Shown here one piece after another: positions 53,825 through 64,000 of a stretch of DNA of 64,000 nt. Numbering within the stretch: the first letter of the stretch is position 1; every line of letters begins with the position of its first letter. A model generated the notes under the pieces. It had not been told where the DNA came from. It ran no database searches and saw only the letters and a list, made by a program, of their open reading frames with translations. The position numbers and the translations under genes were made by a program. The stretch comes from Caprimulgus europaeus (Eukaryota > Chordata > Aves > Caprimulgiformes > Caprimulgidae): positions 35,593,295-35,657,294 of the forward strand of contig OU015524.1 in the NCBI GenBank assembly GCA_907165065.1, read 5' to 3'.

Positions 53825-53986
53825 CAGAGCTCTTAACTCTAGTTCTGTTTCTTACTTGCTGAATGATCTGGGGCAAGTCACTTCAATCCTCTATGCCTCA
53901 GTTTCCCCACATGTGAAATGGAGCTAATGATAGTTCTCTAAAGTCTCTGGAAATGGATGATTGAAAAGTTCTAGACACTATCATTA
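53825..53986 (+). mobile_element. MIR / CORE-SINE-like element
   Basis: The order CTCTAGTTCTGTTTCTTACT, GAATGATCTGGGGCAAGTCA, CTTCAATCCTCTATGCCTCA, GTTTCCCCACATGTGAAATG, GAGCTAATGATAGT, then TTGAAAAGTTCTAGACACTA follows the MIR consensus through its core domain into the LINE-related tail. MIR-type SINEs are ancient (shared across amniotes) and rare in birds, so this copy is either unusually well preserved or constrained. Confidence 0.85.
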
Positions 53987-55184
53987 ACTTCCCCAGCAGT
54001 TCTTAAAATTGCATGCAACCCTCTCACAAAAATACAGGTCATTTAAAAAAAAGTCAGGAAATTTCCCACAGTTCATATGCTAAGAAGAAGAAATAAGGTC
54101 CAAACCTAAGAATCTGTCCAGTGAGAATCTGGAGTTTCTCATTTAATTAAAATATAGACAGCTAATTCAAACTCCACTTCTTACCTCACTGATGATGACT
54201 AATTCACAAGAGTTCCCCAGCACCCAAACAAGGCAGGGTTCGTTGTGAGTGGGCAAAAGCAAAGTTAGAGAAAGGTCTCTCTGGGATCTAGGAAAAACAT
54301 GGATATCATGCTTTCAACACATTCCAAAAACATCAAGGATGAAAAATCGCATTTCAATATAGCCCAGAGTTCAAGTACTATAAAAGCACCATTAAAATGT
54401 ACATTTGTATTGCATCACTGAGGCAGAGCATCAAAGGATACACACTAGAGTTTTACTTCACTGACTTTAATACAGGCATTGCTATATCCTGGCTGTGCTA
54501 GGACTATCTCTTTACGACTTTGCCTTTACTATCCAAATATACACACGTGAAGTGCTAGAAGTTGTTTCAGTGGACTGCATTGAAGAACAGCATTCTTATA
54601 AAAACAGTAGTGGATACTCTGTGTTTGACTGGATAGTTACCTACACAATTATAAATGAGTGTGCAATTGTGAAAACTAAAAACTTAGGCTTTAGGTTTAC
54701 CAGTGCAGGCTTTTATAGCAAGGCCAAAATTGAAATCTTCCGTTCCAAAGTGCAAATCTGTGTAGTCTGGATTAAATAGCATCGTTAACATCTGATGAAA
54801 GTAGTTGTGTGGGCTTGCCAAAAGAAAAGGACAAATGCACCATTTTGGAAACATATTACACATCTGCTGTTGTGCACGTAATATTGAAAATCAGGAAAGA
54901 AACCATCAAATCTACCTGCTCTTATGGGAAAAAGTTTGAACCAGGGCTTTCAATATCTTTGATATTCATTGCAGCACTGCATCCTGAAATGCCCAAGTTA
55001 CTTTCAGTAGAATTTCCTACAAAATTAAAGCCTGTGTGATCATTCTTTTTGTGTTCACCTGTGTATTCATTCCAATGATTTCTTAATGATATTTCCAACC
55101 AGCTTCTAACACTGGTAGAATTGTGAAAGATAGCTGAATTCTTCCTCCTTTTTTTCCTGAAAATAGATAGATGGGTAGAGATGC
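53987..55184. other. Intergenic, mostly unassigned
   Basis: Several plus-strand open frames run in succession here (54495-54779, 54809-55039) without recognisable domains. A block at 54915-54994 containing TGCTCTTATGGGAAAAAG resembles a C2H2 zinc-finger repeat start and might belong to the pseudogene on its right, but the match is weak. Confidence 0.35.
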
Positions 55185-55345
55185 TATCAGTGTCTTGGCT
55201 CTGAGAAAACTTGCAGTTGTGAATTCAAGATATGAGAGAAGCCTCATGGGAGAAAGCCCTTATATAAACACCCCAATGATGGGAAAAGCTTTGCCTGGGG
55301 CTCACATCCTCTTAGATAGTGAAAGTCAATCACCCGTGAGACAAA
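55185..55345 (+). pseudogene. Degenerate C2H2 zinc-finger gene fragment
   Basis: Two adjacent zinc-finger units can be traced. The first begins YQCLGS.K (TATCAGTGTCTTGGC), loses one base, and continues NSRYERSLMGESPY, where Tyr and Leu sit at the two histidine positions of the H...HTGExPY linker. The second follows at 55261 and, after another frame change, reads GKSFAWGSHPLR, then two in-frame stops and a decayed linker. One cysteine position and at least two histidine positions are altered, and frames shift twice, so no functional finger remains. The parent would be a poly-zinc-finger transcription factor; which one cannot be told. No introns or poly-A tail seen. Confidence 0.65.
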
Positions 55346-57544
55346 AAACCATAGGAAACCAGGCTTCATTAGTTCTGCCGCCACAAAATTACTTGTTTAA
55401 CAAAATGGCTGTTCCAGGATTTTTGAAGAAAAGACGTGTCAGTAGGCATGTCTCAGTCTGCATTTTTTTTTCCTTTTTCACTAGGTGCTTCTCTTTATTA
55501 AACTCTAAATTTTGTACCTAACTCACCAAGAAACACAGTCTCACTGCCATAAATAGGAAGACAATAAAATAGTCATCTGTGAAGCACAACAGTGTGAGAG
55601 CTGAGCGAATGTTTGCACAACCAAACCATGAGATGAGCCTACTGAGAACAACAGAGAATGAACAATTTAAACTACTTACTTACCTACTTTGCCAACAAAT
55701 GATGCCTGATTTTTAGCAAGTAAATCTTTAGCAGAACATGGAGAAAATAAAAAGGCCAAAAATCAAGCTATCTAAAAATACCTTTTAATTTATATATATA
55801 TAATATATATTAAGTATTTAATGTATATTAAAAATATAAAAAAATCAGCAGTATTATGTGTTCTAAAATTTCAGCGGTGTTTTTGTATGCCAAAACATCT
55901 GAAACAAGATTTATTATTAGAGAGCAAATTTTGAAAATACAGCTAAAATACCCAAGTCTTTTTGATGTCTCATAGCTGGTCAACTCAGAAATGAGGTATA
56001 CAAAATCTTTATTGATTTTATTCTAAATCATGGGTTGTGTGTATCCTTTTTTGCTTCTTGGAGTTCTCGCTCTATTTGGGAGAGGAGGAAATTTAGTCAC
56101 AAAAGTCTCTCTGTATTCTTGACAGTAGGCACTCTTCAAACACTAAAACAAGTTAAAAAACTGTAATAATCTGCCCACCAAATTCTGGATTTCACATATA
56201 ATACACACACAAAATACTCTCAACACACTGGAAATCTTTTGCTATTGTGATGCACCAGCATTCACAAAAAACAACCTAGAGACTTAGGCTAGGGTCAAGG
56301 AATTGACTTGGGTTCCCCAGTATCATCAGGCTGAAAAAGTAAGTCTCAGCAGCTTTCTTCCCTGGTGGTCTGTTAATGTGGATTTATACTGGTTTACATT
56401 TTTCAGGTCTGCTTCAGGAAGCAGGCTACAGACTTCAAAAAAAACCCAACCACCCAAGTTCACCTCAAACCAAGTGGCCAATAACCATAAGCTTCATCGG
56501 GCTCTAGCTCAAAAGCCTCAGAAAACAGGGAGGGTGAAGGTGGCAGCAGTCCCATATGTGAAATATGCACATTGGTACAGACACAGATCCATCCACTGCT
56601 CTGAAAAGCAATTGCTTGTAGGATTTATTTGTTCTCTCACGCCTCTCATGATGGCACTTACTCCTTTCTTACTTATTCATTCCACCTTTGCAAAGAAAGT
56701 AGAGTTTGTAAAAGGCTGCAGTCAAGCAGATATGGATCAAAACAAGTTTCTTAGTTTAGTTCCTTGTCTGTATTGTTCCCAATTAGTAGGATGACAGGAA
56801 AACACTTCTTAGCTGTAGCCAGATCAAAACCTCTGTAGAATATTTTCTTTACCCTTCTTAAGCCTCACTGAAATAACCTTTTTCTCTTCACTGTTTTGTT
56901 TAAATCCTCATTTTTTACCCCTGTCCCTATCTTAAGTAAAGTTCCCATAATCTTTCTCTTTGCACCTTAAAAATTCAGTTTGCTACCTCCTTCCTTCGCT
57001 TTCTGTGACCTCAGAACCATTTCCAGATTATTCCCCTACCATGGGACTTGCTTTATATGTGTTGTCACAACTTCAGTTCTCTCCACCCAGGTTTTATGCG
57101 ACTGGAGCAACAACAGACTGCAGGAGGTACACAAGCATCAGATGGAGCTAGGAGAAACACTGATAAAGGGAAGACACTAAACATTCTCTAAAGAAAGAAA
57201 TATGGGCTTATTTTTTCTAGCTTGGCATGCCTTAACTATTCTCTGCCTCACATAATGCTCTGCCCTGGAAGCAAGTTCCCATGTCCTGTGCAGAACTGAC
57301 TGGCACCAGTCCAATTAAATGTAATTTTGCATTTAATGGAGATGTTTAGATAGGGGATTTTAACCTGGGTCTCTGGAATCCCAGACAATTACTGATTCTT
57401 AGATGATATATACATAACTTTCTTCAGTGTTTACAGATCATTCATCAATTCATTTTGTAATTATTTGACGTTCTTTCTTTTCTTATTTTACTATCTTTGG
57501 TGAATTTCACTGATATGTTCCCTAATCAATCTTTGTAATTCAAT
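55346..57544. other. Intergenic, no gene seen
   Basis: Includes an AT-rich simple stretch at about 55788-55850. A 163-codon plus-strand open frame at 56303-56794 shows no domain, signal peptide or known motif and is left uncalled. Confidence 0.5.
55788..55850. repeat. AT-rich low-complexity stretch
   Basis: TATATATATATAATATATATT followed by further TA/AAT-rich sequence; partly self-complementary, with AT-dinucleotide-repeat ancestry. Confidence 0.75.
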
Positions 57545-57697
57545 GGTTGAGACACCATCCCTGGAGGTATTTAAAAGCTGTGCAGAGTGGTGCTGAGGGA
57601 CATGATTTATTGGTGGACTTGGCAGTGTTAGGTTAACAGTTGGATCGATGATCTTAAGGTTCTTTTCCAACCTAAATGATTATGTGATTCTATGATT
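57545..57697 (+). mobile_element. CR1 LINE 3' tail
   Basis: GGTTGAGACACCATCCCTGG, GTGGTGGACTTGGCAGTGTT and the block leading to TCTTTTCCAACCTAAATG, then ATTATGTGATTCTATGATTA, are the canonical avian CR1 end in plus orientation. Only slightly diverged from the 22816 copy. Confidence 0.94.
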
Positions 57698-60600
57698 AGA
57701 AATGGCTAATTAACACCAGAATCCTCACCAGCTAAACACTGTTGCACCTAAGCATGTTGATGCATACATTTAAGCTGATTTCAAAATTTGTGTACTGCAT
57801 ACTCCATAGTCCTCCACTGATTTAGTCACTAGGTAAAAATAACACAGTCAAATGTGATAAGGTCTGTTAGTGACATAAACAAGGGCTACGACTGGAATGG
57901 AAATAGCTATATGTAGGCACATGTTCATTGAGAAGAGAGATGATCTGTAAGAGTCAGGCATCCTGGGAAACACGCATTAAGGGGGTAAGTGCTCCAATGC
58001 AGATATCTGATCCTGCACATTCCAGGCTATCCAGGACCTTGATCCTCTGATTCCTCCATCCCCTGCCCCCCACCCTCCTGCCTTCTATCTCTGTAAATAA
58101 CATTTCTGAATACGAACCACCCTGCATCTGGCACACGGCTGCTTATGCCAAGCTGACTACACCCTTCCCCTGGGGCATAAGGTCATGAATCATGATAAAC
58201 ACAGCAGTATAGGAATTTCACACCTTATAAAATGATTGTTTACAAGTAATAGCAGTGGTTACTCCAAAAAAGTTTCATAAAAAAAGAAGAAAAAAGTTAA
58301 TTAGATATGCAGACACAGTAATTAGATTGTAGCCAGTACCAGTTATCTCTTTACCCAGCAGTCTAAATCTTCCTTTATTCTTCTGCAGCTTTTTCTCCAA
58401 GGAAGCTTAACTCCCTGCAATCCTACCGAGAGGAGAAACAGTTTAAATACCCTGCCCCTGCAGCACAAAACTCTTAATTCAGTTCCTTTCCTTGCTATCC
58501 AGGAAGAAACAAGCCAAGAGGATACCTTGTGGGGTGCATTAATTTTGCTTACTAGCTTGAGACTAGTCAGACTTGGAGACTACCCAAACTATTCAGTCTC
58601 GTACCCCTCCCTTATGCAATTGCTCCAAGCATAACCCCACTGGGAGCAGGCTGTTGGAAGACTTCCAGCACTTGTGAGCCTGTGTGTCCTTTCGATGTGT
58701 GGCATGGATGGCCAGCCACACACAAACACCAGACACACCATCTGGGAAGAGGTGAAGAGCAGCTTCCCCAGCTTCCCTGTTCCAGCTGAGTAGAGATCAA
58801 GGGCAGATGACCAGTGGCACACACAGCCAGGGCAGAGAAGCAGCTGCTCACTCACACTTCCAGCCTGGAGCTGCCACTTCTCAACTGAGATGCAGAGACC
58901 CTGGTCTAACAGAAAACCTGCTGTAGAATGCCCAGGCTACAATTTGTGTTTCTTTCCGCTCCACTTTAGTTGCAAGTACCACCATACTTAGAGTGGGAAA
59001 TCAAATGTTTTCGGTCTCCTCATACAGTTGCTCACCCTCAACATGTGGTCATAAATAACATGTTCTAATTCCTTGTAGCTCTGCAAGGTGTGTGCTCCAC
59101 ACACTGAAGTACAGCAGTTCTCACCACTGTCTCACTCCTCTGTGCAATGAGCCGTAGTTGGACAGGGGAGGTTCTACATGCCACCAACAGATCTTTTCCC
59201 TTCACTCAGTCTTTTGGCAACAAAGATTACTTACAGGCTCAGGCTTTCTACATTTAGAAATTTCTCTTAAAGCTGAAAACTCCACACAGGGACTTTCCAG
59301 ACCCTTCAGAGTTATTTGAAACAGCAACAGCATGTGTCCTCCTCCACTCTTACCAGTGAGATATTTAGGAGTTCCTTTGGGCTCATCTTAAAAATACCCA
59401 GAGCACAAAAATAAATCATGCCTGAAGGTCAATTCAAATGAAATCTTCCAAATAGTGTTGAAAGTGCCCCACTAGATGCAGCTGAGAGTAGGGGCTGGGA
59501 TTTATTTCCCAACACCTTTTGTATAGCTCAGTCAGTACTTATGCCTATGGCAAGGGGGAGTCAGGGAAGATTGCAGAGGGTCAAATATTGCAGATCTCTT
59601 CCTTTCTGTGTAGAGATGTGGACAGACTGACTGAAACAGTGGCAGAGTGCCTAGCACAACAAGGTCTCTCTCCATGACAAGGGATCCATAAAACAAAGTT
59701 ACAGAAAACAACAGCTACACCTTCTCTTGACATTCAGCCATAGGACGGGGTCCAGCTGCTGTTGAATTTACAGATTCTCTGCAAAGAAAACTGATATGGC
59801 CTGTCTGCCCCATTGGTGCTGTCATCTGTAGCTGGAATATAGCACATGGGGGACTGCAGGCATGCATGAATTTCAGATTTCTATTTCTTCCTACAAATTA
59901 AACGCTTTTATGGTTATATTTCTCCAAAGATATTCTGAGCATTAGTATTTGTTCTGCGCAGCTGTGAGAGGCTTCTTTGACTTCATATAGAAGTTACATC
60001 TGCTACGTTCACCATCTGCTATATTCACAGGAAAGTGTAATATATAAAAATAACATTAAGGTGGAGATAGGAGCTGACTAAATGAAAGCAGAAGATTAAA
60101 ATCCTTGTTCTGGGCAGAAGTCATTAATTTTAGTGGCTGCTGCTCACTGGCAAGTATGATTTTATAGTTCTCCTCTCTTTACTCTTTCCTGTTTAATTAT
60201 TCTCCCTTATCAGTAATTTCGAGACTAAGGACCTTCAAGGCTGGCTTAATTCAGTCTTGTCCTCTTTCATGTTTTCTCGTCAAGACTGCTGTTATCTACT
60301 ACTTCTTCCATCTGTGGCTTATTTGTTCTGCCAAGGCAACAAGCTTCTCTTTGTCAGCTTCCCAAGGTCGCCTCTGGGACATCTTCCATATGTGTAACTA
60401 TATCCAAAACCAATGGCTCTAAGGTCATCTGCAAAGCCCTTTGCCTTTTACAAGGCCTTACCTCACATCTCCTCTAACCGCTCACAGAAAATCACAGTAA
60501 CTTGTACATAAACTGAATGTGCTAAAAACTGATGTTCTTATTCCTCTGCCTATTTGGCAGTCCTTGAGCTGTGGTTTTCCTGGAAGAGGAACTGTATTCT

Positions 60601-63600
60601 TCAGCTATGTCTAGACTGGTCAAACTAATAGTGTCTGAGGACAGGCCCACCACAGTAACCCATCCTGCTGAATTAGTAGCATGGCCTCTAGTATGGTTTT
60701 GGCTTAGGCAAGATAACTCTTCTTCCAAGCATTATGTGGGCACAGTTCAAGTTTGGACATTAGGACAGGCCAGAGACCATTCCCAATAGGCAGTCAATGG
60801 GTCCAATGTTGTTTGGGAGACAAAAGCATTTAGCTGTATGGACGTGAGCTCTGCCATGTCAGCATGGAATGGGTTGACATCCTACCAGATGTTACTGTAA
60901 ATCGCAGTCCTTGGAACAGGGACTGCTTGGGACGTGTGCAGTGCCCATCTCTCCGAGGATCTCGGACACGACAGATTTCAGCTTGTTGCCTAAACCTCAG
61001 TAACTAAACACTGGCTGTATCTTGTCATTTCTAACATTTTATGAGTGCGTAAGAAAGCACATAAGAAAATTTTTGGCTTTTTTCCCTCTCACATTACTTG
61101 AGTATCCATTTCTGAAGGCACAGCAATATCTCCCTCAACACTGTAAGAAGAAAAAACAATTCTAATCTTCCTGTCATTTAAGAGAAGCCAAGAGGAAGGA
61201 TCATAAGTCTCTGCACTCCCATTTTCCTCCCTAAGACCTTTGCTGACTCAAGGTTTAACAGGGAGTAGCCAGGTCTGCCAGGGGCTTCCTGTCCAAACCC
61301 TGCCTGTGAGCCCTCTGGGTTCCTCTTAAGGGACCATGCTGGAGCAGTGGGAGCTGGAGAGAGCCTAACCCCAGAAGAGCTGTGCTGAAGGAGAAAGGAG
61401 GGTCTTGGGGAGGCACAGAACCTCCCAAAGAGCATCCTGAAGACAAGGTGGCTGTAAACGAGTTGCAACAGGGAAGGTTAATGTGTGAGGTGATGACTTA
61501 AGGCAAGGAAGAGGCAACAGAAACAGCATTGCTCAGAGGGGCTCCCTGTGGCTCTGGAGGGAGCAGGGTGTTAAAGACACTCTTGGTGTGATTGCAGACA
61601 AAGCTATTATTCCCTTCTACAAGGCCCCTCTCTGAGTCTGGGGAGGAGAAGGAAAGATCAATAGGAACCAGGGAGCTCATAATCTGTCTCTTATGGGGCC
61701 TTAGAAAGGAGAATTTTGTGGCAAAAGCCACAAGTAACAAAGGTGCAAACAAAAGCAAGAACGCTTGTGAATGTCCTCTGCTGTCAACAACACACACTTC
61801 CAGCTTGATGCCATTCTTGGGCCAAGGATCAGGTGCTGGAAGGCAAAGGAAAAGACTGAGGCCTGGTAGAATGGTCATCTTGTTCTTGCATGTCTCTGAC
61901 AAATAACACGTGGAGGTTTTGCTGCTACTTTGTTTTAGGGGCAATAAATAGAGGAGAGTGTGTGTATATTCTTATCTAGATTTTGGTTTTAAATGAGGAA
62001 AAATCAGAAGAGTAACTCAAATCTCTTTTACTTGGGATTCCTGGTCAAAGCATTGCTATGTCATCCTTTCCAACCCTTGGCACAGAGCTGAGCTCTGAGA
62101 TCTTCCAAATACCTTTCCTTAAACTCTGCCATTCCATGACTGCAGTACAGTCAATATTTAGAAGAGAGATTTACAAAACAATATTTATACCCATGCCCTC
62201 ATTCTGCCACAGTTAAACACCATTTCCAGAGTTGTGCTGAGATCACTGATGGTATCAAGTGCAAACAGTACAGTAAATTATAAAGCCATACGAGCATAAT
62301 TCGCCTTTAAAAGGCACAAACCCACGCACATACATGCACTCACACACACGCAATTTTACCAAGCATTAAAGACAAAGTTATTTTTAAGCTTCTGTCAAAT
62401 AGATGCATGACTGCTGTGAGGATGTTTATATATTTTAAATGTATAATATTATTTCAGATATTTTAATCTCAAATATCTACTTTTAAATTATTTTTCCAAA
62501 TAAGTTTTGAAATATTCTCAAAGGCTAAACACATTTAAGCTTGCAGAAAGGCACATTTAAGGTCTGATAACATTATGCTGAGATAAGTTTGAATAGTCAT
62601 TGCTTTTTCAGGGACACTGCTCTTAACTGCTGTGCTGGGATCCACCCTGATAAATCTACACACACATTAATAATCTTCCTCCACTGCATACAACGAGAAT
62701 ACGCAAAAAAGTCAGGCTCACATGCAGAACAAGTTGTGAGAGCTACTGTAAGAGTCCAAGTTTAGGAAGTATTCTCCACACTACCAGTCTTGAAGTGAGT
62801 AGAAAGGCTGTTTCATTGTTTTTTCTCAGGAGAAGTTCATGGCCTCTGCATTTGACAGAGCAGAATAACACTGCTGCTCCGTTCCTGAAGTGCTGATGCA
62901 ATATTTTCACTAGAACTCTCGCAGAGAAAGTCCAGGAAAAAAATACCCCAGATTAAATTTCAGTGATAATAAATCAAAGCATGAATGCTTAAAACCACTC
63001 AAATGCAATCGCTTTTCTGCATAGATATTACCTTGCCATCCCATAATACAAAACCCATTCGAACCTTGTTGTAGAAATGGCATTACAGTAAGAAGCAGCA
63101 TCAGGGAGGGTATCAGGTTTTTCTTTGGACTTATATCTTGAAGGTGGACATATCTGCAGCGATCTGAAATGCGCAGACAGCGTGTGACAACATGTCCTAG
63201 TTGAGTTCACTGCTGTCACAGCAAGCTACTTTCACTGCCTTTCCAGTACTTTCACAGGGAAAATACTTTCACAAGGACCTATATAAAAAAACCCAAACAT
63301 TTGCAATGTGCAAAATAATTTATATTATGAATGGATGAGAAAATGTCTGTAAAAGAGCTAAACATGCAAAGGAATTATATATATATTTATAGTTTTAAGA
63401 AACTAATCTGTCATCTCTTTCCAAGGTTCCCTGTCCAAGCTCCTTAAGCCTCCATGTTAAGCATCAAAACAACCACGCAGCTGAAGGCATTGGCAGAGAA
63501 ATAACATAAGGTTCAACTGCTTTTAGAAAAAAAAAATTGCAAGCTCTTTCTCTTAAAAACCAACCAACCCACCCAACCCACTCCACCATGGTTAGAGTGA

Positions 63601-64000
63601 CATTCACAAACTGACGTTGCTTTTACTCAGTTAAATCTCATGGAAATAATAAAACCTTAACCAGAAACTCTGAAATTTTGCCTCAAGCAGAATGCTTGAA
63701 AGAGCATAAATCCAAGGATCCCAGGATATCCACAAGAAACTTAATTACATCAGTGATGTTACACAGCAAGCCTTCAAACGCTGCAGTAATGGGAGGGAAG
63801 GATTCACATGCAGAATGGATAAAACACTGAGAAACAAGAGCCTCAGACATGTCACCTTGTGCAGCAGAACATCCCAGATTGCTTTGCTTTGCCTTGAGGT
63901 GGTCAGAGGGCCACTACAAGCAAGAGAAGTGTGCATGTGTTTGTGTGTCTTTGCACACATATACATTAGAGTGGTCTGCAACATCTGTGGTAAGCGAGGC
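57698..64000. other. Intergenic, no gene seen
   Basis: AT-rich, unique-looking DNA to the right edge. A very AT-rich segment at 62395-62600 could be a conserved non-coding element. No exon of the expected neighbour TTC27 was recognised on either strand. Confidence 0.55.

Noticed and set aside
55230-55520. Continuous 116-codon frame as a functional small protein
   Set aside because: It reads across a zinc-finger remnant in a mixture of correct and shifted frames, so it is a by-product of the pseudogene.
56303-56794. 163-codon plus-strand open frame
   Set aside because: No recognisable family, mixed composition, no promoter or splice context; left as a chance frame.
1-64000. CRISPR arrays, bacterial operons, phage or integrative elements
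   Set aside because: Nothing of the kind is present; composition, introns and CR1 elements show vertebrate nuclear DNA.
57698-64000. A terminal exon of TTC27, the expected neighbour
   Set aside because: No translated segment on either strand resembles tetratricopeptide repeats or a conserved C-terminus.

Overview
The window is vertebrate nuclear DNA, almost certainly from a bird. It carries several 3' tails of CR1 LINEs of the avian kind, ending in the ATTCTRTG-type repeat, beside older, more decayed archosaur/reptile-type CR1 copies. It has one intron-containing gene with GT-AG splice sites and a CpG-island promoter. It shows no bacterial-style gene packing, operons, CRISPR arrays or rRNA. 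I cannot name the species.

Region 1 (1 to about 16.6 kb, minus strand) is the 5' end of LTBP1, latent transforming growth factor beta binding protein 1, long form. Exon 1 (15979-15528) has the start codon, a signal peptide and the GRLRRITYV segment. Exon 2 (14814-14744) and exon 3 (632-344) complete the first EGF-like domain and begin the linker after it. Splice phases agree at both complete junctions, and the donor of exon 3 at 343 leads into intron 3, which leaves the window. Intron 1 is 713 bp. Intron 2 is 14.1 kb and holds two decayed CR1 copies, a composite inverted-repeat element and a 21-base G run. Exons 1 and 2 sit in a CpG island of about 2 kb. Its upstream edge carries a CRE palindrome, a CCAAT box and GC boxes, and the likely leader contains an 11-codon uORF.

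Region 2 (about 16.6-64 kb) is intergenic DNA upstream of LTBP1 in which I find no intact gene. In mammals and birds TTC27 lies on this side, but no TTC27 exon was recognised here. The region holds CR1 copies of at least three ages, a well-preserved MIR/CORE-SINE-like element, a frameshifted C2H2 zinc-finger remnant, an LTR-like segment abutting a CR1, homopolymer G/T tracts, a perfect 16-bp hairpin just upstream of the promoter, and one coding-like open stretch (32.7-32.9 kb) that I cannot identify.

The long LTBP1 isoform is secreted to the extracellular matrix, where LTBP1 tethers the latent TGF-beta complex. The part encoded here is the N-terminal matrix-association region. The TGF-beta-propeptide-binding domain, the other EGF repeats and the start of the short isoform lie beyond the left edge. 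No convincing novel multi-gene system is present. The least explained items are the inverted-repeat element in intron 2, the zinc-finger remnant and the orphan open stretch.
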